DNA of 64,000 nt from Sambucus nigra (lineage: Eukaryota; Streptophyta; Magnoliopsida; Dipsacales; Adoxaceae), in the NCBI GenBank assembly GCA_949130495.1, contig OX422210.1, positions 28,432,681 through 28,496,680 of the forward strand, given 5' to 3'. Positions 46,319 to 60,459 of the stretch are shown here, one piece after another (positions within the stretch are counted from its first letter, which is position 1; each line of letters opens with the position of its first letter). The notes beneath the pieces were generated by a model. That model saw only the letters and a list, made by a program, of their open reading frames with translations, had not been told where the DNA came from and ran no database searches. Position numbers and translations under genes: made by a program.

Positions 46319-47340
46319 TCACTTCTCGGAGGATTTGGAGATGAAGCGATTTAAGGAAGTGAGCATACCAGTGAGCTTATGTATGTCCCGGATTGTGCGA
46401 GGGGGTTGCACCCTGTTGATTGCATCGATCTGGTCTGGATTAGCCTCTATGCCTCTCTTACTGACCAAGTACCCAAGAAATTTTCCTGACTGGAGATCGA
46501 AAGAACACTTGCTTGCATTAAGTTTCATTCGGTACTTTCTGAGAATTTCGAAGGTGTTTGATCGGTCTGAGAGGTGATTCTCTTTCTTCTTTCTTTTAAC
46601 TAGAATGTCATCGATGTAGACCTCCATGGTGTCTCCCATCTGATCCTTGAACATCTTGGCAACCAGCCGCTGATATGTTGCCCCTGCATTCTTAAGCCCA
46701 AAGGGCATAACTATGTTGCAGTATAACCCAACTGTAGTGATAAACGCTATTTTGTCCTGGTCTGGGTCATATAAGGGGATTTGGTGATACCCTGAGTATG
46801 CGTCCAGGAAACTCATTCGCTCGTGAGCTGCGGTGGCGTCTACTAGTTGGTCTATCTTCGGGAGGGGGAAACTATCTTTAGGGCATGCTTTGTTGAGGTC
46901 AGTGAAGTCGATGCAAACTCTCCACTTCCCATTTCTCTTCGGAACTACTACTGGGTTGGATAGCCACTTGGGGAATTGTACTTCCCGTATGGATCCTGCA
47001 TCCAGCAGTTTTTTAACTTCTTTTTCGACCGCCTTAGCCTTCTCGAGTGCAGTTCGTCGTGCCTTCTGGGTGACTGGCTTGAAGGTGGGGTTGACGTGCA
47101 ACTGATGACAAACCATACTAGGATCGATTCTAGGTAGCTCGTATGGTTCCCACGCAAAAACATCTATGTTGCACCTCAGCAAGGTTGTCAGTTCCTTCTG
47201 TTCCTGGTTTGTAAGAGACGCTCCAATTAAGAAGACTCTGTTACTGTCACCATCTCCAGCCGTACCTTCTACCAGGTCCTCGACGACCCGCTCGGAGGGG
47301 AGGAGCCTGGTATCCTCTACTCTAGGTCTCCCATACTTTA
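46319..47340 (-). pseudogene. Tat-B reverse transcriptase, intact active site
   Basis: A continuous frame over 46319-47182 (and open a little upstream) has all RT blocks: PVVVPKRNGKWRVCIDFTDL, DSFPLPKIDQLVDA, SFLDAYSGYHQI, FGLKNAGATYQRLVAKMF, MEVYIDDILVK with both catalytic aspartates, FLGYLVSKRGIEANPDQ. Unlike Tat-A, this domain shows no internal stop. It is joined to protease upstream through a degraded linker. Confidence 0.9.
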
Positions 47341-47415
47341 ATTATTATTTAGAAGGTGTCATACCTTCTTCAATTTTCTCGTTGGGCTTCTTCTCTGGCT
47401 TTGGACGGATGGATG

Positions 47416-47973
47416 CTATGAACACCTTCTCGCCATTGCCTGATCACCGTGGATTTCCATTACTCCGCGTTTGGTTACGTACTTGAGTTTCTGATGGTAG
47501 GTTGAGGAGACTGCCTTCATCGCATTAAGCCATCCCCTGCCAAGGATGGCTTGGTATGGTGAGTCGATGTCAACTACCAGAAACTCGATCATCTTAAAGA
47601 TGTTTCCAGCACGCACTAGTAGTACAATCTTTCCCAGGGGCATAGTCATTTTTCCAGCGAAGCCAACCAAAGGTACAGTAGCTTCCTTTAGGTCGGCGAC
47701 GCTTAACTTCAATTTCCTGAATAAGTCGAGGTACATTACTTCGGACGAGCTTCCTTGATCGACGAGCAGCTTGTCGACGTCAAAGTTGGTTATCCTGAGT
47801 GTAATGATTAGAGCATCATGATGTGGGGTCCTCACTCCCACCAGATCTTCATCTGTGAAGACAATATTCTTGTTATAGTTGACGTCATCTTCTCGTCGAC
47901 GCTTTCCTAGCTGTGACTTTGCTGAATCGATCTGAAAAGCCTGCATTACTGCTGTAAGTTTTTTCACCTCCAT
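47416..47973 (-). pseudogene. Tat-B aspartic protease
   Basis: A 185-codon frame with NFDVDKLLVDQGSSSEVMY (active site D-Q-G, a Tat-like variant of D-S/T-G) and SPYQAILGRGWLNAMKAVSS as the second conserved block. It would process the polyprotein. Stops separate it from gag (at about 47974-47988) and RT. Confidence 0.85.
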
Positions 47974-47988
47974 TCGAGCTGAATTTCC

Positions 47989-49553
47989 TTATATCTTCCT
48001 AGCATCAGATGCCCCGTGAATTACCGCAAACTCATATCCAGCGTCATCTTTCAGCATGTTGTCAGGTCTCGTCTCCTTATTGGCAGCCACTTTCTCTGCC
48101 TTCTTCTCCATAAACTCGTTCAAATTCCCGGACTGGGCTAACTCCTCGAGGTGAGACTTAAGAGATTTGCAGTGCTCGGTCTTATGTCCTCCCTCTTTGT
48201 GAAAAGCGCATCTTAACGCATTGTTCCTCTTCGAGGGATCTCCTCCCATCTTCTTGGGCCATTTGATGAATGGCTCGTCTTTGATCTTCGCGAGACCTTT
48301 GTAAATTGGTTCTTTAAATACGGTGTTGACTGCCTAGAATGCTTTCAACGCGTCATGGTTCCCTCCGTTCTTGGATCCATTTCTTCCCCCGTTCTTTCCT
48401 CCTTTCTTCTGGTTCTCAGTTTTCTCACTTCCCTTGGTAATGAGTTTAGCTCGACCGTTTTCTCCTGTGTTGAGGCGGGTGATGTCTCGATGCGAGCCAT
48501 TAGGTCGTCAACCGTTATAGCTTCCTTCTTTATTAAGGACTGGTATAGAAGGGAGGAGCTGGGTAGCCCGATTTTGAAAGAGGCCACTGCCACTTGTTCT
48601 GAGCAATCTTCGACCTCGTTGAATAACTCCCAGTACCTCTTCGCGTAGTCTCGGAGTGTCTCTTGAGGCGTTTTCTTCATTGTCAGAAAAGCGTCCATCC
48701 TTTTGGGATGGGAGCTGCTAGTGATGAATCCGGCAGTAAAGAGCTCGGCCAGGGATTTGAAACTTCTGATGGACCGGTGGGGGAGTCTTTTGAACCATTT
48801 CTGCGCCACATCATACAGGCTCCAGGGAAAAATGCGGCACATCAGTGCATCTCGATGATTCCATAGGGTCATGGCCTGTCGGTATTGCCTGACGTGATCG
48901 ATGGGATCAGTTTTACCGTCATAAATCTTGAACCTTGGAATGGAAAATTTCTTGGGGGCTTCTTCTTCTTCGATTTCCCTCGTTAAGGGTGACTTCATCT
49001 AGGTTTTAAGAGCTCGCCTTGCGAGTTATCTGGTTGATCTGGTACCGTGGTGGGCAGGATGTTGGTCCATTTCCCTGCGGACCAGATTTCGTATGTTCTC
49101 GTCGCTGCGAGCAGGGCTCTGATAACGGCGAGCTCTTCGCAGCTGCTCGTGGAGGTCATCGTCTGATTCGTCTCCCTCGACCTTTTGAGATCCTCGCCTA
49201 GGGCTCCTTCCTCGGCTGTGAGACTTGCTCGCCTGAGGTTTAGGAGTGAGGTATGGATGTCTCCTGCTATCAGGACGAAGCTCCCTCTCCAGTCTTTCCA
49301 GTTTTCTTTTCACGCGAGCATTCTCAGCCTCGTACCTGCGAGAAGACTCCCTCTGCTCGTGGACCCTTTCCTCGTATGAATCAATCAATCTAGATATCTG
49401 TGTGGACCTCGCTGGTCCCTGGCTTTCTTATGAGGCTGGCCTTTCCAAGCGAGCCCTCGGATCTGAACGTCGAACTTCAGATCTGATCCTACGAGGTGCA
49501 GGTGGTTCTTGAATATCCCCTGCCTAGGGGGCATTGCTGCTGTGACCAGACAT
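47989..49553 (-). pseudogene. Tat-B gag
   Basis: The likely ATG at 49553 (MSGHSSNAP) follows the PBS by about 50 bp; a TAG appears at codon 10 and a TAA near 49429. The N-terminal part (49026-49388) has a coiled-coil and Arg/Ser-rich stretch. 48345-48998 is the retrotransposon gag (capsid) domain: KFSIPRFKIYDGKTDPIDHV, AQKWFKRLPHRSIRSF, ETLRDYAKRYWELFNEV. 47989-48249 carries a C-x2-H-x4-H-x4-C knuckle (CAFHKEGGHKTEHC). A few stops only, so it decayed recently. Confidence 0.88.
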
Positions 49554-49601
49554 TTTAAACTCCTTTCTTAGTGTGGGCTCTTCTCAGGGAAAGATGAACG
49601 C

Positions 49602-49619
49602 TTCCCACAGAAGGCGCCA
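49602..49619 (-). promoter_or_regulatory. Primer binding site of Tat-B
   Basis: TGGCGCCTTCTGTGGGAA begins two bases after the 5' LTR on the - strand. The TGGCGCC start is common in Tat/Athila Gypsy elements; I do not assign the tRNA with certainty. Confidence 0.75.
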
Positions 49620-49621
49620 AT

Positions 49622-50843
<1,222 letters not shown>

Positions 50844-50850
50844 TATATAT

Positions 50851-51219
50851 AGGAGAATTCTCACATACATCATGCTCTATACATCAGTCATACATCACAC
50901 CTAGTTGTACGACCTAAAAAACCATTTTTTTTTATGTTTTTCTTAAAATTAACCTTCCAATAAACCCATGATCAAAATAAATTTTGTAGTTATTTTTAAA
51001 AAATCCACAAAAAACTGCTCAAAATACTATATTTATAAGGGTATGTGCCAGCAGTTTTTTATGGTTTTTTTAAAAATAGCTGCAAAATGTATTTTGACCT
51101 AATTTTTTTAATATGGATTGATTAGAAGATAAATTTCAAGAAAAAATCTTAGTGCCTAGAACTAGGTATGATGTGTGGTGTGATATATACATCATGATGT
51201 AGGTGATCTTTCGTCTCTC

Positions 51220-51220
<1 letters not shown>
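50851..51220. mobile_element. Foldback MITE of about 370 bp
   Basis: The left side (CACATACATCATG, CACACCTAGTTGTACG, AAAATAAATTTTGTAGTTATTT) is repeated inverted on the right (AAATAGCTGCAAAATGTATTTT, GAACTAGGTATGATGTG, CATCATGATGTAGG). The arms are about 160-170 bp. It sits head to tail with the previous foldback element and before a TA run. Confidence 0.7.

Positions 51221-51225
<5 letters not shown>

Positions 51226-51251
<26 letters not shown>
51226..51251 (+). repeat. (TA)n microsatellite
   Basis: About 13 TA units. Confidence 0.93.
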
Positions 51252-51823
51252 GATTATGAAATTATTATGGGCTAACCTAGAGCGATAATATTTTACAACC
51301 AAACATTAAACCTCTGAGACAACAAACCCACCAAGTCGTAAATCTTTTTTTCCCTCGTTTAGATATTGGAGTCCTTCAAATCGTAAGGTAATTTTAGACA
51401 TACAATGGACCTTAAGTATAATTACTGGGAAATATAAATAAATATGATGAAGTTTTATCCATCATGGTTGTGACTATCCTCTCATCAACTCTATATGTCA
51501 TGACAATTGCCCAAAGTAGGCTAAATAGATAAAAAGATAGATGGATACACATATTGGAGCTTTAAGTGGGGGACCAGGTGCTTTAGAATGTATCCCGATA
51601 AAAGGAGTTATGAGGTTTGGATCCAAGGGGACGTTCATGCCCAGATACTTACGTCATTTCCTTATATAAGATAGGGTGGTACTAGTGACATATCCTTTCG
51701 CCTTATGTGATCATCTTCAGTATGTGTACGAATTTTTCCATATATCAATGCTAAGGAAGTTCATAGGGGACGAGTCATCATATTAGCACATAGATCCCGA
51801 TGGGATTGAGTTGTAGTCGGATG

Positions 51824-53069
51824 TAGGGGAGGCAATTTCGAAAACGACACGACAACACGAAATGACACAGAACGAAATTAACATGAAATTGACACGGCAT
51901 ATCGTGTTAGGGTCGTGTTCGGGTCTGGGTTATTGGACCCGCTGTCGTGTCGTGTTCGTGTTTAATTTTGGCCACGAAATTGACCCGAATTAGACCCGTT
52001 AAAGACACGATAGTGATCACGTTAAGACCTATTAGGGACCCGATTGAAAACCCATTATTAACCCCATTAGGACCCATATAGACCTATTAAAAAAAATAAA
52101 AGGCTTTTATCAAAAAGCCCAACCCACGAATCCAACTCAAGCCTTCATAAAAAAACAACACAAAATAAACCCTAGCCACAATTTAACGTAGTTCAGCCAT
52201 CTCTTATATCTTCACCTTGACCCACCCACACACAAACTCTCACACACTATCGTCGGCATCTCCCGCCTCCGGCAGCGCCCCTAAACCCCCTTCTCCCTCC
52301 TTCATCATCTCCCCCGCCCACCCATTTCTTCTGTCCGGCGCTCATTTCATCATCAGCTCCTTCAGTCCGGGTCCGACACCCATTTCTTCTATCCGATGAT
52401 CGTTTATGTCCGGCGCCCATTTCTGTCTGGTGACTTCACTCAAAATGAACTAGAAATCAATGTCATACAATGATAAAATCATTTGAAGTTGTTGGGGGAG
52501 AAAAAGAGGGTGCAATTTTTAGAACCCCTTCTGAATGAATTAGATGAAATTGAGGTGTGTATTTTCTACTCTGTTGGTTTTATTTGCTATTGTTTATTCA
52601 ATTGAAGTTGTTTACTTCTGATTGCTATATTTTTTGTGGTTTGAGATGTAATGGTTGGTGATATAATTTTTATTTGTGCATGTTTTGAAACTTTTGAAGG
52701 TTGAGATTTAGCATCAAAAGTATTGTAGTATTGTTGATAAAAATCTGTCATGGATAATTAAATTGTGATGTAATTATTTTTTGGATGCACTTGGAAGCAT
52801 GAATTGGAAAAAAATTTCTATCAATCGTGTCGTGTCATTCGTGTCATGCCATGTCGTGTCGTGCCAATCATGTCGTGTTAATCGGGTTTAGTCAGATAAA
52901 AATTATCAATCGTGTCAATCATGTCGTGTCGTGTTAGAAGTGGGTCGTGTTTGGGTTGTTGAAAAATAACACGACATCGTGTCGTGTCATGTTCGTGTCA
53001 CTAAAATATATTTCGTGTCGTGTCGGGTCGGTCCTGAACCCGACCCAATAACACGATTTTCCACCCCTA
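51824..53069. mobile_element. hAT-like nonautonomous element, 1.25 kb
   Basis: Starts TAGGGGAGGCAATTTCG and ends ...CGATTTTCCACCCCTA, an imperfect inverted repeat with TAGGGGNGG tips. An 8-bp TSD flanks it: GTCGGATG (51816-51823) and GTTGGATG (53070-53077), one mismatch. Both subterminal zones are full of GTGTCGTGTCGTG / CACGACACGA motifs and GGGTC/GACCC. The interior has a C/T-rich patch (about 52200-52430) whose short frame is Pro/Ser-rich, possibly captured DNA; no transposase seen. Confidence 0.78.
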
Positions 53070-53077
53070 GTTGGATG

Positions 53078-56000
53078 TGAGTTAAAAGGAGATACTGTAG
53101 CATAACCTAGACTGGAGAGGACGGTTGCTCTTAAAGCTCATTCCTTTAGTTCATGTCCAATGAGGACATCATAACTAGACGAAGTCTACTTGGGAATGTG
53201 AAGATGATATGCGGGAGATATATCAAGAGATATTTGACTCACACATACAATTAATTGAATTTCATAGGTGAAATTTCTTGTTTATGGGCGAGGAAATTAA
53301 TTCCTCGTATTTTATAGAATTTATTTAACTGTTTATTTAATTATTAGTTGCTTGATAATTTGATATTTTTCATATGACATTCGATATGTCATTTAGTAGA
53401 TTTACTTAATGCATGTGTAGTGTTACATAATTTGGTTACATGTTGATTGGTGAGAGATAGAGTAATTGGTGAACTCGTACTAACCTATTAAGTAAAATAT
53501 CTATGGGATCGAGTATTATGAGCGACTATGGAATGGTCACGACGCTAAGTGCCTAGGGTTTCCTTGTTTAGACTACTCCATTGGCATTGGGTCCCACCGA
53601 TCGTGAAATAGGTTCTCTTAATATCGAGTCATAAGTAATTAATTTATTATTATAAGATTTAATATTTAGCGACGCGTGCCAGCGAATTAATAAACTTAAT
53701 AAAATAATTGACTCATTGAACTTGTTAACATTTGGATTGGATAGTGGGATATTTAGAAACTTCGAATTGAGTTAATAATAGTGGAAATTTTTTTATTTGA
53801 TTAATATATGGATGGGGTCAGGTTTTAGACCATCTTGGGCCTATTTTTTGTTTTTTATGTTAAGACTAATTTGAGGCATGAGCCTAATTATGAATTTCAT
53901 TAATATAATATACTAATTAACTTAACCTAAAACATATAACACACTTTGGAGAAACTATATCTGCTAAGGAGGAAGAGAGGAATTCTAGCTCTTGAGATTT
54001 GGGGATTTTGAGGTTGATTCACAATATAATCCTTGAGGTAAGTTTATTTTTTTAGATATATGATTAATTTTTGTGTTGTAGTAGTAATTATGTATTGGAA
54101 TTTGTAAACATGTGTATATAATTTGTTCTTCTTAATAATTATACTTAATTTCATAACAAGATTTAATTAAATTAAGAGCCCTGGTTAAGTTATCAATGAA
54201 CACTTGCAATTGCTTAATGAATGAACAAATTAACATATGAATCCTTAGATCTGTTATATATATATATATATATATATAAGCCTTAAGTTAATTGAATAAA
54301 TGGACTATAAACCGTAGGTTAATTAAGACATTTTGATTAAAAAAGACGAAGTTACATTAAATTAGCTAAATCATGAAATTGAATCCTTAATCATCGAGAT
54401 ACGATTATTCTAAAAATTATATAAGTGTGTTTTATACATTCATATGTTGAATACATGGTCATAGTGTAACAAGCATGATTTTTAAAATCTATATCATTCT
54501 TAACATCAATGACAAACTAAAAACTACAATAAAAAAACCATCTATAATAAAGATCTCAATAAAAGATGATAAACATAAATGCCAAACTATGAAAAATTGA
54601 ATCCAGTATATAAAAATTGAATAAAAGAATACAACTGAAACCTCCTATAATTGTAACATTTCAACTAAAAATGAAATAGAATACAAAGGTAATCCCATTA
54701 AGTCAACTCTGAATATGCTGATAACTACGATGGACAAGTGACTCCAAATTTGTGAATGCCAAGCTGGATCGTAGCAACTGCAAGTTTGGCCGCTCAACAA
54801 TCTTAACCTATTTATATAATAATAATACCTGGGGAAACTATTTTATAATTTGGGTTAGCGCTCTAAGATTGCAATAATTAAGTTCCAATACCAATAAATA
54901 ACGATGCAGTTATTTCGCTATACTTTCTATCCACCGAATCTCACATGCAATAAGTATATCATCTTTCACCTAAGTGAAATACTATGTGCATGTCCAAACC
55001 CAAAGCATAAATATCCTAAAAGTCTCTATATCTAGACAATTAAGCAGTATCACGTAATGAACAACTACTATGGAACGCTACCAATAACCTAAATAAGATT
55101 TCACCCTAAGGCTCACACACATATTTTGATTAACATATTCTTAGTCTCATAAAAGTAATCATCTATCTGTTTTAATATATTTTAATTAAACGAATTATTA
55201 ATCAAACTACCATGAAGGATAAGTAACAACTGCGTACCCTAAGCGAAAAAGGCGGGGTTATACGGATTCACTTTTATCCTAGGTTACACACACAGATCAA
55301 ATTTTTAACCAAATTTTATCTTGTTTAGCATTCGGTGTGCATGCAAGATAAAGTCCCATGCAACCTAAGCCAACCCAAGCAATCAAACCGCATAGAAGAA
55401 AAATTAAGGAAAAACCCCTTCCGGGGAAAACCTTCTTATATCACCATTGTTTAAGAATTGGCAAGCACGAATCGACTTACAGACTACTTACATATCCACT
55501 AAGTATAATGTGGTATAGGTATTCAAATCTTGAAACAGACAGTCCAACAACGTACACATGCAGCAACTCTTCCCTCGGTATCCACCGAATAACCTCGGGA
55601 TAGGAAATACTTTCTTCTTTAGTAGTAGAGTCAAAACTCGATAAAATTTAGTCGGAGGAAAAAATCTACAAGGGTTTGATATAGTGTATGGAACTAGGGT
55701 TTGACAAACTCAACAAATAATTCTATGGATGTATGATTTGGAAAATGAAGTGTTGTTTCAAAGGCACAAAAAGAAGGAAATTTTTAGAACAAGTATCTGA
55801 ATTGGTTTTCGCTAAAAGAGTTATGAAAAAGTCCAAAGGGTTCCTTTTTATTAAAAACACATTTTTAAGGTAGCGTTGTTCATTCGAATAATAATGCCAC
55901 TTCGTTCGAATGAAAACACCAGTTTTGTTCTAATTAGGTGAAATTTCATTCGAATGAAAGACTTAGTTCATTAAAACCAACTTCCAATGGGGTGCACCTA

Positions 56001-58410
56001 TGTGAAACAGAAAAACCCAATTTGAAGTTCATTTTAATGAACTATAGAACTTCGTTTCAACGAAATACATACTTCATTCTAACAAACTAAAAAATTTCAT
56101 TATAACAAAAATGCAACCTCATTCTAACGAGAGAACATCTTTTTCTAACGAGATCAAAAATTAAAAATAAAAATAAAAATATTTTTATAAAAATGCACCA
56201 AGTAAAAATAGAAGATCCCAAAATAAATATAACTGAGTTAAATCAAAAACCTAAATGCCACATACCTGCATCCAACTCTTGTTCCTAATAATGGTTTTCT
56301 TCCTGATAACTCTTTTTAAGATTTTTATTCTCAAGAATGTGAAATCCCTCGTGCAGAGTAATTGATGAAGGCACGAATTCTTCAAAATGAAAAGTTCAAG
56401 AACTATTCCCGTACAAATACGAACCATTATAATTACAAAATTAATATAAAAGACATGATTTTCGAATAGTTTGTATATGAACAAATTTCATGAGGAAAGT
56501 TATGCGATCGAGAATTCAACATTCATTAGTGCTCAAATGTGCAAGCCTATAAAAAGGTTAAAATAAAGAACACAAATATAAATGAAACATACATTACGAT
56601 ATAGTAAATCACTTACAATCTATAAAAAAAACTCCCTTGATACAGAACCATTTTGCTTAAGAGAAAATCAGGCGTCCAAACAAATATGCTAATCGTTGTT
56701 ATAGATTTCCAACCTCAATGCAACAAGCTAAACTTTAACTACACTGCTATGGAGTATAGCGGCTAGCTCGAGTAACCAAAATCCACAGGGAATGTTTGAT
56801 AGACGTTAATTGATTTATTAATTCTCAAATAAATGTGTAAATAATTATTATAGTTCAAAAAGGGGGGAATGCAAATTTAACTACGCAATTAAGGCTAAAC
56901 AAAGATTAAGAAAACGGTATTAGGATCACTTCCCCACTATGGGCTAACAACGTGTAATAAGAATTTTTTATTCGAAAACATTTAACCAAGCATACTTGAT
57001 TGATTATAAACATCAAACATGAAGAAATTTAATTCAAAGATGAAAGATTAAACTTTTAATTTAAAATGACCACAAATGGATTAATGTCACAATATCATTA
57101 TAAATACTACCGTTACGTGACAAAAAAAGTTAAATGCATAATATTCCAACATACAAAAGGTTTCAATTAGAAATGTTTCAAATAAAAACCTATATTTCAA
57201 GCTATTAAATCCATCAATGGTGAAAATATGATCCCAACCTTTAAAACTAGTTATTACACATGATTAAGACAATAAACACAACTAATTAACAAAAAAATAA
57301 TAAATAATCCAACAAAAACTAAGCATGTTATAACAAAAACTATTAATTATAATAAAAATGAAAAAGATTATGAATAGTATCCTTAGCCACAAGGAACTAG
57401 GAGAGAGAAATGAAGGGAAGCTCCCAACCCCCCAAATGTCCAACTAAACTAAACTAAAAAGAAAGATATTCCCTATAGTAAATTTCTTCTCATTATATTA
57501 TACCCCCAAATGAAAATACAAAGAAACTAAATAAAAATAACCCAAAACATATCAATTTACAAAAGTGTATAGTACCCGAAAAAATTTAGGCCAAATTTTA
57601 AATCGATTCGGGACCGGACAGTCCCCTTTCTCACTTCGATCTAATTCTGATACATCGCATAGAAAAGGATATGAAATCTTTATATTAACTTGAAATGGTT
57701 CATGGTCAAAACTCATGAGAGGAAAATTCAATTCTCTACACGTTGACGATTTTAAACCCTCCAAATTGTCAAGTATTAAATTACCAAATTATCCTTGAAG
57801 TAGAAGAACATACTAAAACATTCTAAAAATGGTCATAACTTCCTCATTCGAAATCCAAATAACGCACGGCCAGTGGCCATGCTTAGATAATTTCATGAGC
57901 TACGTGTTTGTAAATTTATACCATGAAAATAAGGATTTTGAAGAGACCAAATTTCAATTGCAATTGCACCTTATGACAAACTATTTTTGAAACGCATCTA
58001 ACTTCACACTATGCATCCATAATACCTATAAAAGATCAAATATACCTTGCATAACAAATAAATAGATATACTAGAGGTTGTATGGTTAACGATCATAAAC
58101 ATAGGAATTAACGTACAAGAGGTGGATAAAATGCGCAAGAAGAAAAGGGATCTATAATACAATATTCAGGACAAATCACTAGATAATTGAAAGCCAAAAA
58201 GTAAAAATCCAAGAAGCTAGGGGATATGCATGCCCCTTACTATCCTAGTCTGAATGGATGTTTTATCAAGGAATGAGAAGATTTCCCTTTTTTTAATTTT
58301 TTAAGCCATAGGTTGATACTGCTTTTGGAAAATAAATGCCACGATAGGATATTTTCTTCAATCACCCCTGAAAGTGGTAGGAACATGAGGTGGATGAGAT
58401 AGCCAATTTA
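53078..58410. other. AT-rich intergenic DNA without recognisable gene
   Basis: No frame above about 80 codons and no domain motif. Two stretches recall the LARD-like LTRs in style only: a splice-donor-like TTGAGGTAAGTTT after GGGATTTTGAGG at 54000-54045, and GTTCGAAC-like inverted motifs (TCGTTCGAATGAA) at 55870-55960. They may be decayed related LTRs. A short TA run lies at about 54257-54279. Confidence 0.5.
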
Positions 58411-58415
58411 ATAAA

Positions 58416-59579
58416 TGTAAGGACATTTTTATCATGTCCGAAATATTATATTTGTATATTTCGTACACCGCTACATTTGGCACGTCTCTACGCATTCTCA
58501 TTCGACAGCCTTAATTCGAATTCCGGGAATCAAGCATTCATCATCTCCATCATGTGTCCCATATCTTCCTCAATGACTTCACGTTCCATGATTTTAGGGA
58601 CTTAATGCAAGTGGTACGCAAGAGAAGTCAAAACAGTGAAAGAAGGCTAGATATGGATGTTTAAGGGGATTTTGGTAATCTTAAAGCCACCGTCCGAAGC
58701 TCTGGTCAACTGGAAAGTTGAAGATCTCACTGCAACGAAGATACTGGAAGAAACGTCACGTCAATCCGAGCGATGGTGAAGAAGTTATGGCCCTTTGAAA
58801 ATAAAGAAAATTTTGAGAAAAAGACTTGGAAAAATGCTAAGTGTTTCAGCCCCAAGTTCTAGCGATATTTCGCGAACCGAAGGCCAAACCGGTTCGAGGG
58901 GCGAATCGATTCGCAATACACCTGAACCGGTTCGAGGTACCTGTATGCTGGCAGAGTTTCAGAATTTTAAAACTCTTTTTTGGTATCCCTATAAAAGCCA
59001 TCTTCGGGAGAGTTTTTTCATTAGACTTGCTAAGACGTTTTTGAGAGTTCTATCACCTCAAGTCTTCATATTTTTGAGTCCCAAGACTCATGTTTTGATT
59101 CACACATTCTTGCCAAATCTTTGTGAATCCTTTTGTAACCTAAGAACACAACTCTGCTTTTGTTCAACCCTTGTGGAGAAGCCGTTCTCTTTTTCATTGC
59201 TTCCCTCCTAAAAAAGGAAAGTTCCAGTCGACGACATCAGAACCGACACCTACGGGTATTTTTATGTCAATATTTCTAGCCGTTACTTTGAAGGTTTGAC
59301 AAAGGCACCGTGCATTACACTTGTGGGCCATTATCAGGTTGTATGTAAGTCAATGGTCTTGTAAATTCTTTAAAGTTGTAGAAAGAAAAGGTTTTACCCA
59401 AAAGGTTTTTTTTCCTTAACTTTGTGTCACATGCTTCATCTATTTATGGTTTGACACGCGCACACACATAGATGCATGTTTAGGTTCTGACTTTATTTGG
59501 TTTAAAAGTAGACATCCAATTAAATAAGGCTTAATTGGAATCTTGCGAATCTATTTAAATCGGTATCACACGTTTTATA
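58416..59579 (+). repeat. 5' LTR of SIRE-2
   Basis: Starts TGTAAGGACATTTTTATCATG; the end is CGTTTTATA where the other copy has CGTTTTACA. CCGGTT-type palindromes are at about 58889-58939 and CCTATAAAAGCC (TATA) at about 58989. Confidence 0.9.
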
Positions 59580-59582
59580 AAT

Positions 59583-59594
59583 TGGTATCAAAGC
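59583..59594 (+). promoter_or_regulatory. Primer binding site of SIRE-2
   Basis: TGGTATCAAAGC, one base different from the initiator-Met complement TGGTATCAGAGC. Confidence 0.82.
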
Positions 59595-59708
59595 GGGTTG
59601 TGCTAATTTATCGCGGGATCTTTGTTTTTCGCAAAAAATTGTGTGATATTGATTTTTTTTAAAAATCAGTTTTGTGAAAAATCGCAATTTTTCCAATAGA
59701 ACGCCCGT

Positions 59709-60440
59709 TTAATGAAGAGCCTATTTTTGAAAATGTTCACGACGATGCTAAAAATTTAAAAAGTTTGAATTTGAAACTTTGCAAAAGAATTAAAATTTTG
59801 GAAAAAGAAAATTGTCTCTTTAAAAGTAAGATTGAATATTTGCAAGCGTTTCAAACTCAAAGTGATATTTGTCGTGAGCACTTTGGTATTTTATGTATTG
59901 ATTTTGATTCTTTGAAAATTGCCAAAAAGAAGAGTGATGAGAAAGTCCTAGTTTTAGAAAAGGAATTGAAGGACTTAAAAATTTCTAGGGTTCCCGTTTG
60001 TGCCGTCGAGAATAAAAAATTAATCGATGATTTTACGGCACGTGAAAAGACTCTTAGGGATAAGTTTGTTCCAATTGAGGGGGAGCGTGATAAACTGCTA
60101 AGTTTAATTGAAAATTTGAAAAAGAAATCCATGTCTTTGAAAGAGTCTAATTCTTTACTTGAGTGAAAATTTTGAAGTTAAAAAATGATTTGACGGACTC
60201 AAGTAGGTTTGATAGTGATGGTAATGGCTCATTTTGTTCTCATACTTATAATGCTAAAGCCAAAACCATTATTTGTTTTAGAGGGTCAACTAATTCCAAG
60301 GACATTAGAAAAGATCACACTTTAGGTGTCGTTCCACCCGTTTACACATGTTCATATTGTGGTAGGTAAGGTCACCTTAGGAGATTTTGTTTTGATCTTG
60401 GAATAGGTCCTAGGAATTTGAAGTCTAGTGTTTTGTTACT
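59709..60440 (+). pseudogene. SIRE-2 gag C-terminal fragment with zinc knuckle
   Basis: A frame through 59709-60166 is a strongly charged coiled coil (KRIKILEKENCLFKSKIEYL, KVLVLEKELKDLKI, ERDKLLSLIENLKKKSMSLK). After a TGA at 60164-60166, 60163-60369 and beyond read VYTCSYCGR-stop-GHLRRFC. This is a C-x2-C-x4-H-x4-C knuckle with one position turned into a stop. The capsid part upstream and all of pol downstream are missing. The product of an intact gene would coat the element RNA. Confidence 0.8.
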
Positions 60441-60459
60441 TCCCCAAATGTCGTGTCGA

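Noticed and set aside
55358..55603. 81-codon + strand frame
   Set aside because: No recognisable domain or splice context; isolated in AT-rich DNA.
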